The notes under the pieces were generated by a model. The model was not told where the DNA came from. It saw nothing but the letters and a program-made list of their open reading frames with translations, and made no database searches. Shown here in pieces: positions 34,020 through 42,600 of a stretch of 64,000 nucleotides of DNA (position 1 is its first letter; each line of letters begins with the position of its first letter). Made by a program: the position numbers and the translations under genes. The stretch is from Lachnoclostridium sp. (lineage in GTDB: Bacteria > Bacillota > Clostridia > Lachnospirales > Lachnospiraceae): assembly GCA_021770065.1 (NCBI GenBank), contig JAETRR010000017.1, positions 1 through 64,000 on the forward strand, written 5' to 3'.

Positions 34020-34565
34020 ATGAAAAGATGTTTAAAAACCATATTATCCCTGACACTGGTTCTTGCGCTGGCCGGTTCTGTGTCAAGTACGGCCCAGGCA
34101 CATTCCGGCCGTCATTCCAGACGGGCAAAGGGTACCCGTGCTGCAGCCTTCATGCTGGACAGGGGTCAGACTCTGGATACGGCAGACAGCACGGCAGCAA
34201 ATAATACGGCAGCGGCAGGCGATACCGCAGCAGCCGTACCTGCGGCACCGGAAGCGGCACCGGCTCAAGCTCAGGCAGCGGATACAGCTCCGGCCTATGC
34301 CGCCTGCTATGAAAACGGTTACTGTACCGGCAACAATCTCTGCGATGTGAACGGTGTCTGCCAGAACGGAGGCATCTGTAACGGTGCACCCTGCACCAAT
34401 GCGCCCTGTTATCAGGACGGGATCTGTCTTCGGGACGGAAGCTGTGACGCAGACGGCATCTGTCAGAACGGCGGCAGCTGCTACGGAACCGTGAACCAGA
34501 ATACCGGAAGCGGCAATTACGGTCATCACGGAGAAGGACACCACGGCGGCCGTCACCATCGCTGA
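34020..34565 (+). CDS. Secreted Cys/His-rich repeat protein
   Basis: A 181-residue exported protein with a clear signal peptide ending near AQA-HSG (residue 26). A Ser/Arg/His patch, an Ala/Pro-rich linker (about residues 55-97) and a 12-cysteine region follow. The cysteine region is two tandem units of about 27 residues with the pattern C-Y-x2-(G)-x-C...C-D-x2-G-x-C-Q-N-G-G-x-C. The C-terminus is a His/Gly tail (HHGEGHHGGRHHR). TAGGAGG precedes the ATG at 34020. It sits before a sigma factor and an anti-sigma factor whose tail has similar His/Gly composition. A metal-binding or redox role is inferred; I do not recognise a named family. Confidence 0.8.
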   Translation: MKRCLKTILSLTLVLALAGSVSSTAQAHSGRHSRRAKGTRAAAFMLDRGQTLDTADSTAANNTAAAGDTAAAVPAAPEAAPAQAQAADTAPAYAACYENGYCTGNNLCDVNGVCQNGGICNGAPCTNAPCYQDGICLRDGSCDADGICQNGGSCYGTVNQNTGSGNYGHHGEGHHGGRHHR

Positions 34566-34595
34566 GCCTTACGAAGCTGAAAGGGAGTGGAGCCT

Positions 34596-35075
34596 TTGAA
34601 AAGCACAGAGGATGTGAACCGTGTTATGGAAAAGTATGCGGATATGGTGCGCAGAATCTGTTTTGTGCATCTGAAAAATCTCCAGGACACGGAGGATGTA
34701 TTTCAAGACGTGTATTTGAAATATCTGCTTTATGAAGGCTCCTTTGAGAGCGGCGAGCACGAAAAAGCATGGTTTATCCGTGTTACTATCAATGCCTGTA
34801 CGGACTGGCTGAGAAAGCTTTCCCACAGGAAATGGCTTCCCTTAGAGATACTTGCAGAAGAAAGCGAGATACAGGACAGCTCTTCCGAAGAAATTCTGGA
34901 GGCTGTCCTTCAGCTTCCGGAGAAATATAAAAATGTCATTTATCTGTTCTACTATGAAGAGTACACGGCAGTAGAGATTGCCAAAATACTTGGAAAAAAG
35001 GAAAATACAATTTACACCTGGCTTTCCAGGGCAAAGGGCATTCTGCGTGAGCGGCTTGGAGGTGAATGGGCATGA
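34596..35075 (+). CDS. ECF-type sigma-70 family factor
   Basis: A 159-residue sigma factor with region 2 (YADMVRRICFVHLKN, DTEDVFQDVYLKYL) and region 4 (LQLPEKYKNVIYLFYYEEYT, AVEIAKILGKKENTIYTWLSRAK) and little else, as in ECF factors. I favour the TTG at 34596, eight bases after GGGAG; a GTG at 34587 would sit on the ribosome site. The stop overlaps the anti-sigma start (ATGA). It probably directs transcription of the neighbouring secreted protein and other envelope genes; its promoter motif cannot be read from one locus. Confidence 0.9.
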   Translation: MKSTEDVNRVMEKYADMVRRICFVHLKNLQDTEDVFQDVYLKYLLYEGSFESGEHEKAWFIRVTINACTDWLRKLSHRKWLPLEILAEESEIQDSSSEEILEAVLQLPEKYKNVIYLFYYEEYTAVEIAKILGKKENTIYTWLSRAKGILRERLGGEWA

Positions 35076-35869
35076 ATGAGCTTCAGAGAAGCATGAACAG
35101 CATAAAAGCATCCGAAGAGCTGAAGGCAGACACCCTGCGCTGTCTGGAGGAGCGCAGGAGCGCAGGAAATCCGGGAAGAAGGCATGGCGCACCGCGTTTT
35201 GCATTTGCATTTGTATGTCTGCTGCTGTTATTGGGAACCGGCGGCTATTCCTTCTACGGCAGGCCTGTTTCCTATGTAAGCATTGACATTAATCCCTCCA
35301 TTGAGCTGGGCATCAACCGCCTGGGCAGAGTTGTTTCGGTAAATGCATACAATGAGGACGGACAGCAGATTCTGGCACAGATAAAACTGAAAAATCTTCC
35401 CTATCCCAGGGCTGTGCGCAAGCTGCTGGACTATGAGACGGCGGAAAACTACATCACGGAAAATTCACTGCTGGTCTTTACCGTGATCTCCGAAAATGCG
35501 GAGGCTATCACGCAAGGGCTTGCAGGAATCTCCTCCCCGCAGGGCACTTCCGTGCTGACTTATGTAAGCGACAGATCATGTATGGAGGAGGCCCACCGGC
35601 ATGAGATGTCCTTCGGCAAATACCGGGCTTATCTGGAGCTGTCCGGATATGACGAAAGCGTTACCCTGGAGGAGTGCCATAAAATGACTATGGGAGAGAT
35701 CCAGAGCCGCATTGAATGCTGCCACGGCCACGGAGGAGTTCAAAGCCAGGCACCGTCAGAAGACGATTCCCTGGATGCCGGTTTTCAGGAGGAGAATTTT
35801 CAGAATACGGACGACGATAACTACGGCCGTCACGGAGGACATGGAGAACATCACGGGTGCGGCCGCTGA
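35072..35869 (+). CDS. RsgI-like membrane anti-sigma factor with His-rich tail
   Basis: A 265-residue single-pass membrane protein. The first 45 residues are cytoplasmic and probably hold the sigma factor. One helix (about 46-66) precedes an external domain starting with VSYVSIDINPSIELGINRLG, the signature of the RsgI periplasmic domain. The C-terminus is acidic and then His/Gly-rich (YGRHGGHGEHHGCGR). I chose the ATG at 35072, nine bases after TGGAGG, overlapping the sigma stop. The His-rich tail resembles that of the secreted protein two genes upstream, suggesting a shared ligand such as a transition metal. That ligand is an inference. Confidence 0.87.
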   Translation: MNELQRSMNSIKASEELKADTLRCLEERRSAGNPGRRHGAPRFAFAFVCLLLLLGTGGYSFYGRPVSYVSIDINPSIELGINRLGRVVSVNAYNEDGQQILAQIKLKNLPYPRAVRKLLDYETAENYITENSLLVFTVISENAEAITQGLAGISSPQGTSVLTYVSDRSCMEEAHRHEMSFGKYRAYLELSGYDESVTLEECHKMTMGEIQSRIECCHGHGGVQSQAPSEDDSLDAGFQEENFQNTDDDNYGRHGGHGEHHGCGR

Positions 35870-36196
35870 CAGCGTTTAAAGCGGCAGCCGGATCACCACA
35901 TCTCTTTCCCGGCAGTAGATCATGTGGAGAAGCTGATACGCGATGCAAGAGATCAGCCGATCTTAAATGCGGCAATTGTGTCTGATGTAGATAGGAATCT
36001 GAAAAATCGGGTTTCCGCCCTGTGCATTATTTTCAGGAGTGTTAAGGAAAACAATTGGAAAGAGCCAATCAGAAATTACGGAATTTTCCTGGTACTTCGA
36101 CGGAAGACGGTTATAGGTGCGAAAGCAGAGATATTACACACGAAGAGCTGCTGCATTCCATGGTTGTTTAAAAAATATCATTTTAAATTCCTGTTT

Positions 36197-36231
36197 CAAG
36201 GGGCGAATCTATGGATTTGCCTCTTGTTTTT
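36197..36231 (+). terminator. Terminator
   Basis: CAAGGGGCGAATC at 36197-36209 pairs along its full length (with three G-T pairs) with GATTTGCCTCTTG at 36213-36225 around a TATG loop, followed by TTTTT. It probably ends the sigma/anti-sigma transcript. Confidence 0.75.
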
Positions 36232-36280
36232 ATCCCTTGAAAATTCATATAAAGAGGGTTGAAATAATATCCTGGACAAG

Positions 36281-36295
36281 AATATTGTTATAAAA
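36281..36295 (+). promoter_or_regulatory. Regulon motif copy 1
   Basis: AATATTGTTATAAAA. The same core occurs at 43751, 45924, 48395, 48422 (inverted) and 48506, always between genes of the catabolic locus. Confidence 0.55.
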
Positions 36296-36548
36296 TTAAA
36301 AAATAAACTTATAGCAGAAGAGCAGATGACCCTTTATAATATAAGCTATATTAGACAAAATGATATAAGCAGAAAAAGTGAAATTGGTCAATTTGATGTG
36401 ATATTTATAAATTTACTAATTTTGTAAAAAGTTAGAAGATAAAATTGTTATAGGATATGATAGAATATGATAGTGTGTGTTTTCGATTAGAGTTAATCTG
36501 ACCAGGCATTTTTATTGAGTTTTTACAACAGCGGTGGAGGATGGGGTT

Positions 36549-37007
36549 ATGCATATTGTAGAGATTGGTAAAGGAGTCGAGGCTCTTGCAGTGAAGCTGC
36601 GGGATTTGATTCTGCCGGAAAACGTCAGCATTTATCTGCTTGGGCTTGCTGCAGAGGAACAGAGTGCATTTGAGCGCTGGGTTGGGGAATATACCAGACG
36701 GCTGACAATGGAATTGAAACGAGAGTATGAGATGCCTGGTGATGAACAGCGTAAGTGCTTGATCATTGTGCTGACAGAGAATATGGAGGATCCTTTTACT
36801 AAAGCGGCTGCTGATGGATGCTGGGAATCGTTACGTGGTATAGTGCATGTGCTTACATTAGAAAAACGTGCGAATCACTTGATATTGAATCTGATCAGGG
36901 GCGGAAAAGAAGATATGAAAAGTATTATAGATGCCGTGGTATTTTTATCAGAGGAACATACTGATTTCTGTGCAGGCTGTACATTTGATGTGAGGGATTG
37001 GAAATGA
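36549..37007 (+). CDS. Degenerate SDR-like protein
   Basis: A 152-residue protein that I cannot name. GTGGAGG lies nine bases before the ATG at 36549. The last third reads SIIDAVVFLSEEHTDFCAGCTFDVRDW, which looks like the C-terminal end of short-chain dehydrogenases (a-x-x-VxFLxS...TGxxxxVDGG). The Gly-rich cofactor motif and the Y-x3-K catalytic pair are absent. It overlaps the next gene, a complete SDR, by four bases (ATGA). It may be a non-catalytic partner or a decayed paralogue of that enzyme. Confidence 0.65.
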   Translation: MHIVEIGKGVEALAVKLRDLILPENVSIYLLGLAAEEQSAFERWVGEYTRRLTMELKREYEMPGDEQRKCLIIVLTENMEDPFTKAAADGCWESLRGIVHVLTLEKRANHLILNLIRGGKEDMKSIIDAVVFLSEEHTDFCAGCTFDVRDWK

Positions 37008-37729
37008 GAGCTGCAATTGTTGGTGCCGGGGGTGCAATTGGAAGTGCCGTAGTAAAACGGTTTGTTGACGCAGGATGCTGGGTGATGGGAATTGACATTT
37101 CAGAAGAGGCCTTGGATCGGGCTGCAGAACTTTCAGAGCGAATGGTTTGTGATCTGATGAATGATAAACAACTTATTAAGCTGCGGGAAAAAATGGAGCA
37201 GCAAAATGTGGATTGCATCATCACGACGCATGGTATTGACGGATCCGCACCGCTAAGTGAGCTGAGTGAAGAATTCTATGAAAAAGTGCTGAATATTAAC
37301 ACCCTTGGCATATACAGGCTGTTTCGCATGGCACTGCCGCTGCTGAAGACTGCAGGAGGAAGCTTTACAATCGTGATTTCTCAGGCAGGGCTAAAGCCAG
37401 AGGCAAACAATGCAGCATACTGTGCATCGAAATATGCATTATCCGGATGGGTACGGTCTATTTCTGACTATGCGGCAAAGGAAGGTGTTACAGTCCGGGG
37501 CATTTGTCCCGGGTGTATCGGTACTCCGCTTTATTATTCGGCACAGAAACAGTTTGCAGCTTCAATTGCAATGCCATTGAATGAGTGGCTTATGAAGAGG
37601 GAGCAAAATATCCCTCTTGGAAGAATAGCAAGTACGGCGGAGATTGCAGAATGCATCTGGTTTTTAGCTCAGAAAAATGTGAGGCGTCCCATATTGCTCG
37701 TACCGACTGGCGGAGAAACCTTGGTATAA
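37004..37729 (+). CDS. Short-chain dehydrogenase/reductase
   Basis: A 241-residue NAD(P)-dependent oxidoreductase. The cofactor loop GAGGAIGSAVV lies at residues 8-18, the catalytic Ser in VISQAG near 125, and Tyr/Lys in YCASKYALSGW near 140-150. These enzymes interconvert alcohols and ketones on sugars or hydroxy acids. The acidic DIS at the end of the second strand (about residue 31) favours NAD over NADP. It is coupled to the SDR-like gene upstream and followed by the sugar ABC transporter, so it probably acts early in the catabolic route. Confidence 0.88.
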   Translation: MRAAIVGAGGAIGSAVVKRFVDAGCWVMGIDISEEALDRAAELSERMVCDLMNDKQLIKLREKMEQQNVDCIITTHGIDGSAPLSELSEEFYEKVLNINTLGIYRLFRMALPLLKTAGGSFTIVISQAGLKPEANNAAYCASKYALSGWVRSISDYAAKEGVTVRGICPGCIGTPLYYSAQKQFAASIAMPLNEWLMKREQNIPLGRIASTAEIAECIWFLAQKNVRRPILLVPTGGETLV

Positions 37730-37806
37730 GTTTTGGAAAAGAATCGGAAATGTGCACACCGAATCTGATATATAGAAACAAAAAACAAAAACAGGAGGAA
37801 GTATTG

Positions 37807-38838
37807 ATGAAAAATGTATTTAGAAATGTAGTTCTATTTTTACTGTCAATTGTGATGGTATTTACAATGGCAGCATGTGGAAAATCAGAGCAAAACGCAA
37901 ACAGTGAGACTGGCGGGGAGGCTGCTGAGGAGCCTGAGGAAACTGGTGCTTCGGAAGAAGCCGCAGGAGAAAGCGATGGCATGAAGATTGCTTATCTTAT
38001 CAACAGCACTTCAGATGACTTCCAGGTTAAGGTTATGGATGGCGCAAAAGCTTACTGTGAAGAGAATGGTATCGAGTTTTTAGTTGCGGATGCTCAGGAT
38101 GATTCTTCAAAACAGCTTTCACAGCTGGAGTCAGTGTGTGAAGACGGCGTGGATGCAGTTATTTGTGTAATCGTAGATACCAGCGGCGGCAGCGGTCCGC
38201 TCTACCGTGAGATGTGTGATGAGTATGGAATCCCTCTTATTGGTGTCTGCCGGTATCTTGATGAGGCGCATGTAAATGTTTCTACGGATCCACAGCAGGC
38301 GGGTATTATTCAGGGCCAGTACCTGGCTGAAGCTATGGAGGGAAAAGGAAATCTTGCAATTCTGCTTGGTATTTTAGGCAGTAATGATGCGGTAATCCGT
38401 ACAGATGCGATCAAGAGTGTTCTGGCTGATTATCCGGATATTAAGATTGTATTCGAAGAGACTGGCGAGTGGCAGCGGGATCAGGCCATGACTGTTACAG
38501 AAAACTGGCTTCAGAGCGGCACACAGATCGATGCGATTGCGGCAAATAATGATGAAATGGCTGTGGGCGCAGCAATGGCTGTTTCTGCTGCTAATATGAA
38601 AGACAGCATCATAGTTGCCGGCATTGACGGCAATATCACAGCCCTGCAGGAGATGCAGAATGGGCTGATTGATGCAACCGTTTATCAATCTGCATCTGGA
38701 CAGGGTGAGCAGGCGGTCATCTCCGCTGTGAAGGCAATTGAGGGCGGATATGATCTTAGCGCAGAAAACTGGGAGCAGATTCCTTTTGAGCTTGTAACAC
38801 CGGATAACTGTCAGGAATACCTGGATTCTTGGAAATAA
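37807..38838 (+). CDS. Sugar ABC transporter substrate-binding lipoprotein (RbsB-like)
   Basis: A 343-residue lipoprotein with a signal peptide and lipobox MAACGKSEQ (acylated Cys near residue 22), an acidic Glu/Ala linker and a periplasmic-binding type 1 domain starting KIAYLINSTSDDF. The segments VDAVICVIVDTSG and AIAANNDEMAVGAAMAV are typical for CUT2 sugar-binding proteins. AGGAGGAAGTATTG precedes the ATG at 37807. It works with the ATPase and permease that follow. Related systems import ribose, xylose, galactose or inositol; the locus content favours a polyol such as inositol. Confidence 0.92.
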   Translation: MKNVFRNVVLFLLSIVMVFTMAACGKSEQNANSETGGEAAEEPEETGASEEAAGESDGMKIAYLINSTSDDFQVKVMDGAKAYCEENGIEFLVADAQDDSSKQLSQLESVCEDGVDAVICVIVDTSGGSGPLYREMCDEYGIPLIGVCRYLDEAHVNVSTDPQQAGIIQGQYLAEAMEGKGNLAILLGILGSNDAVIRTDAIKSVLADYPDIKIVFEETGEWQRDQAMTVTENWLQSGTQIDAIAANNDEMAVGAAMAVSAANMKDSIIVAGIDGNITALQEMQNGLIDATVYQSASGQGEQAVISAVKAIEGGYDLSAENWEQIPFELVTPDNCQEYLDSWK

Positions 38839-38918
38839 GACACTTGATTGAGTGTGGGTAAAGATTGCCGGGTCGCCCATGTAATTACAATGGGCGGCCC
38901 GGTGTAATGAGAGGATAG

Positions 38919-40424
38919 ATGAAGAATATGGGTGCGCAGAAGAATGAATATATGTTGGAAATGAGCGGCATTTCCAAAGCGTTTCCAGGCGTAAAGGCGT
39001 TGGACAACGTAGAACTAAAAGTGAAACCAGGCACTGTTCATGCGCTGCTCGGGGAGAATGGAGCAGGAAAATCGACGCTGATGAAGATTCTGATGGGAAT
39101 TTATGAGGCCGATGAGGGTACGGTAACATTCAAGGGGAAACTTTTACGTGGACGCCGGAATGTGCGTGAAACTATGGATGTAGGGATTTCTATGATTCAC
39201 CAGGAGCTGGCTTCCTTTTCTCAGATGACGATTGCGGAGAATATTTATCTGAATCGTGAGCCCGGGAAAGGACTTTTCGTTGATGATGCGCAGATGAATC
39301 AGGATACGATAGAGCTGTTTGAGCGCATTGGTATGGATATTAATCCCAACACGAAAATGAGAGATATCACAACAGCGTATGCACAGATGGTAGAGATTGC
39401 AAGAGCAATTTCTTTAAATGCTGATTTGATTATTATGGATGAGCCGACTTCTGCTATTACGGATAAGGAAGTTGAGATGCTGTTCAATGTAATTCGGCGT
39501 CTTAGGGATGAAGGACGTTCTATTATCTATATTACACATAAGATGGATGAAATATTTAAGATTGCGGACGAAATTACGGTTTTGCGGGATGGTCAGTTTG
39601 TTGGAGCGAAGCCTATCAGTGAATTGGATAGTGATCAGATTGTCAGTATGATGGTTGGCCGTCAGTTGGTGCAGCTGTTCCCGCCTAACGAAGCAGTCCC
39701 GGGTGAGACAGTGATGAAAGTGGAACATTTAAGCCGTAAAGGCGAATTTGATGATATTTCCTTTGAAGTTCATAAAGGTGAGATCCTTGGCATCGCAGGA
39801 ATGATGGGGGCCGGCCGTTCTGAAATTATGAGTGCGATATTTGGTATTACCAAACCAGATTCTGGTACGGTAACAGTTAATGGGAAAGAACTTTCGCTTG
39901 GACAACCCAAAGAGGCTATTGAGGCGGGCATGGCAATGCTTACTGAAGATAGAAAGGGTACAGGTCTGTTTTTAGGCTTGTCTGTTAATGATAATATCGG
40001 AATGCCGAGCTTAAGGGATTTTGTGAGTAAAGGCCTGCTTTCACAAACAAGATTAAATAAAGCCTGTGAGGTTCAGATTGAGGCGCTGAGGATCAAGACG
40101 CCGTCTGGAAAAACAGTGATCCGCGGCCTGTCTGGTGGAAATCAGCAGAAGGCACTTTTGGGACGATGGCTGTACTGTAAACCGGAGATCCTGATTATCG
40201 ATGAACCGACCAGAGGGATTGATGTCGGTGCAAAGTATGAAATTCACAAGATCTTATGCGATTTGGCAAAAAATGGGACCTCTGTCATTATGGTTTCGTC
40301 AGAGATGCCTGAAGTTATAGGAATTAGTAATCGCGTTCTTGTAGTTTCCCAGGGACATATTACAGGTGAGCTTCAACGAGAAGAGCTGACACAGGAAACC
40401 ATTATGAAATATGCGGCAGTTTAA
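38919..40424 (+). CDS. Sugar ABC transporter ATPase, two-domain (RbsA-like)
   Basis: A 501-residue CUT2 ATPase with two nucleotide-binding domains. The first has GENGAGKST near residue 48 and IIMDEPTSAI near 170; the second has the degenerate GMMGAGRSE near 292, SGGNQQKALLGRW near 405 and LIIDEPTRGIDVGA near 428. It powers the importer. GAGAGGATAG precedes the ATG. Confidence 0.94.
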   Translation: MKNMGAQKNEYMLEMSGISKAFPGVKALDNVELKVKPGTVHALLGENGAGKSTLMKILMGIYEADEGTVTFKGKLLRGRRNVRETMDVGISMIHQELASFSQMTIAENIYLNREPGKGLFVDDAQMNQDTIELFERIGMDINPNTKMRDITTAYAQMVEIARAISLNADLIIMDEPTSAITDKEVEMLFNVIRRLRDEGRSIIYITHKMDEIFKIADEITVLRDGQFVGAKPISELDSDQIVSMMVGRQLVQLFPPNEAVPGETVMKVEHLSRKGEFDDISFEVHKGEILGIAGMMGAGRSEIMSAIFGITKPDSGTVTVNGKELSLGQPKEAIEAGMAMLTEDRKGTGLFLGLSVNDNIGMPSLRDFVSKGLLSQTRLNKACEVQIEALRIKTPSGKTVIRGLSGGNQQKALLGRWLYCKPEILIIDEPTRGIDVGAKYEIHKILCDLAKNGTSVIMVSSEMPEVIGISNRVLVVSQGHITGELQREELTQETIMKYAAV

Positions 40425-40441
40425 ATGAGAGAGGTATAAAC

Positions 40442-41407
40442 ATGAAGAAGGACAAAGTGAGACAAAATATTTTCAAAAAAGTACCAAACTGGTGCGGTAC
40501 TTTGGTGATCCTTGTGCTGATTATGATTGCGTTTGGCATTGCAAATGGCAGCTTTCTTACAGTAAAAAATGTAATGAATATTTTGCGTCAGGTTTCTGTG
40601 ACCGGCATTATTGGTCTTGGTATGACAATGGTTATTGTTACGGGCGGTATTGATCTGTCTGCCGGATCTGTTCTGGCATTTGCCGGGATGCTTGTGGCTA
40701 TACTTGCCCAGGGAGGACATCCGGCAGCAGCAGTTTTGGTAGGAATCGCAGTTGGTACGGGCTGCGGTATTATTAACGGAACTGTTATTTCCTTAACGGG
40801 TATTCCTCCGTTTATTATGACACTTGGTATGCAGCTATGTGCCAGAGGTGCGGCAAACCTGGTTACAGGCGGCTATCCTGTAGCGGGATTGGATGATTCT
40901 TTCAGAGTTATTGGCGGAGGCAGTTTGTTTAAGTTTCTTCCAATTCCAGTTATTATTTATGCGATACTTGCAATTATCAGTTTTTTTGTTTTGCAGAAAA
41001 CGGCATTTGGAAAAAAGATTTATGCCCTTGGCTGCAACGAGAGCGCAGCGCATTTGTGTGGTGTGAATGTGAAGAAAGTCAGGACACTGGTTTATACTTA
41101 TGTAGGTTTCATGACGGGTGCTGCGGCAGTTATTATCACGTCACGTGTGAATGCGGGTAATGCTTCTGTTGGATTAAACTTTGAGTTTGACGCAATTATA
41201 GGCGCAGTTATAGGGGGCAGCAGTCTTGCTGGCGGTTCCGGAACAATTATCGGTACGATTATTGGCGCACTCATTGTTGGATGTTTGGATAACGGCTTGA
41301 CGCTGCTCGGCATATCCGCATATTACCAGCAGATACTGAAAGGTATGCTCATTGTCATATCTGTTATTGTGGATACATATCGGAATAAGGCATCACAGCG
41401 TGCCTAA
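40442..41407 (+). CDS. Sugar ABC transporter permease (RbsC-like)
   Basis: A 321-residue membrane protein with eight to ten hydrophobic helices. The motif VTGGIDLSAGSVLAFAGM near residue 62 and GSSLAGGSGTIIGTIIGALI near 258 are the hallmarks of CUT2 permeases. GAGAGGTATAAAC precedes the ATG. It completes the SBP-ATPase-permease set. Confidence 0.94.
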   Translation: MKKDKVRQNIFKKVPNWCGTLVILVLIMIAFGIANGSFLTVKNVMNILRQVSVTGIIGLGMTMVIVTGGIDLSAGSVLAFAGMLVAILAQGGHPAAAVLVGIAVGTGCGIINGTVISLTGIPPFIMTLGMQLCARGAANLVTGGYPVAGLDDSFRVIGGGSLFKFLPIPVIIYAILAIISFFVLQKTAFGKKIYALGCNESAAHLCGVNVKKVRTLVYTYVGFMTGAAAVIITSRVNAGNASVGLNFEFDAIIGAVIGGSSLAGGSGTIIGTIIGALIVGCLDNGLTLLGISAYYQQILKGMLIVISVIVDTYRNKASQRA

Positions 41408-41521
41408 TGTTACTATTTCGCTTCTTGTCTGTTTTCAACATTTGAGACGGACAAAAACGAATAAAATTTCTGATTGCAGAAATATTTAATTAAAAAACAA
41501 CATTTTAGGGAGGTATTAAAG

Positions 41522-42547
41522 ATGGAAAAAATTAGAGTTGGTGCAATTGGTGTAGGCCGTATGGGTATTTGTCATGCAGAGTCCATAGCATACCGTACAC
41601 CGGACGCAGAGCTTACTGCTGTGTGTGATTTAAATGCGGAATTGGCTGAATCTACCGCAAGGAGATTGGGAGCAAAGAAGTTTACCACAGATTATCATGA
41701 GATTATGAATGATCCGGATATTGATGCAGTTTTGATTACAAACACATCTGCTGCCCACTGTGAATGCATTAAAGCAGCATGTGCAGCTAAAAAGCATATT
41801 TTCTGTGAGAAACCAACAGGTATTAACTTTGAAGAGTTAAATGAAATCGATGAGGCTGTTGCCGCCAATCCGGGTAAGGTAATTCAGGTTGGCTTTTTAA
41901 GACGCTTCGACAAGTCGATGCGGGATGCGAAGGAACGTGTGCTCAGAGGCGAGATCGGAAAGGTTGTTAAGGTAAAGAGCGTTACAAGAGACCCTGGCAA
42001 ATACAGAGAATATTTTGACAAGTTTCTTCCGGGATCCGGCGGTATCTTTTATGATATGAATGTTCACGATTTTGACCTTTGCAGGTGGTTTGCAGAGTCA
42101 GAGGTTAAGAAAGTCTTTTCATCAGGCGGCGTGTATGCATTTGACGAGTTTGCTGATTTTGGTGACCTGGATGCCAACTCCGTTACACTGCAGTTTGAGA
42201 ACGGGGTAATGGGTGAAGCAGAGGGCAACCGTCTTGCAGGCTGCGGCTATGACGTTTGGGTAGAAATCGTCGGCACAAAGGGTTCTATCGATGTGAAATG
42301 CGGCCGCAATACATTTGTAGTAGTTAAGGACGAAAATGGCATTAAAGAAGAGGGATGTCCCTGGTATTGGGAGCGTTTCGGCGACGCTTACACTGCTGAG
42401 ATTGTTGCATTTATTGATGCTGTCAAGAATGGCAAACCGTCTCCGTGCAACACTACGGACGCAAGAAGAGCTGTTGAGGTTGCTGATATTGCGAAGAAAT
42501 CTTTCGATCAGGGTATTGCGATTGAGAACTATCATCTTGCTAAATAA
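41522..42547 (+). CDS. Gfo/Idh/MocA oxidoreductase, inositol 2-dehydrogenase-like
   Basis: A 341-residue NAD(P)-dependent dehydrogenase. The Rossmann motif GAIGVGRMGICHAESI is at the N-terminus, the catalytic Lys in CEKPTGINF near residue 95, and the conserved GGIFYDMNVHDFDLCRWF segment near 170 carries the Asp and His used by IolG-type enzymes. Family members oxidise myo-inositol to scyllo-inosose, or related polyols and sugars. GGGAGGTATTAAAG precedes the ATG at 41522. It follows the importer and precedes a TIM-barrel epimerase, as in inositol loci, but the exact polyol cannot be proven from motifs. Confidence 0.87.
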   Translation: MEKIRVGAIGVGRMGICHAESIAYRTPDAELTAVCDLNAELAESTARRLGAKKFTTDYHEIMNDPDIDAVLITNTSAAHCECIKAACAAKKHIFCEKPTGINFEELNEIDEAVAANPGKVIQVGFLRRFDKSMRDAKERVLRGEIGKVVKVKSVTRDPGKYREYFDKFLPGSGGIFYDMNVHDFDLCRWFAESEVKKVFSSGGVYAFDEFADFGDLDANSVTLQFENGVMGEAEGNRLAGCGYDVWVEIVGTKGSIDVKCGRNTFVVVKDENGIKEEGCPWYWERFGDAYTAEIVAFIDAVKNGKPSPCNTTDARRAVEVADIAKKSFDQGIAIENYHLAK

Positions 42548-42600
42548 GTATTTTAGAAAATATTTGTTTTTTTATATTAGATTAATAAAGGAGTGTAAGT

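Larger units (their letters stand above)
35870..36548. other. Long intergenic region at the left border of the catabolic locus
   Basis: About 680 bases without a gene that I can support. A 112-codon frame at 35924-36262 has no ribosome site and an unlikely composition. The region contains a terminator at 36197-36231 and then becomes very AT-rich, with AATATTGTTATAAAA at 36281 and a weaker AAATTGTTATA at 36442 that probably belong to the promoter of the next gene. Confidence 0.6.

Noticed and set aside
35924-36262. 112-codon open frame in the gap before the catabolic locus
   Set aside because: No ribosome site, odd composition, and a terminator hairpin lies within its 3' part.
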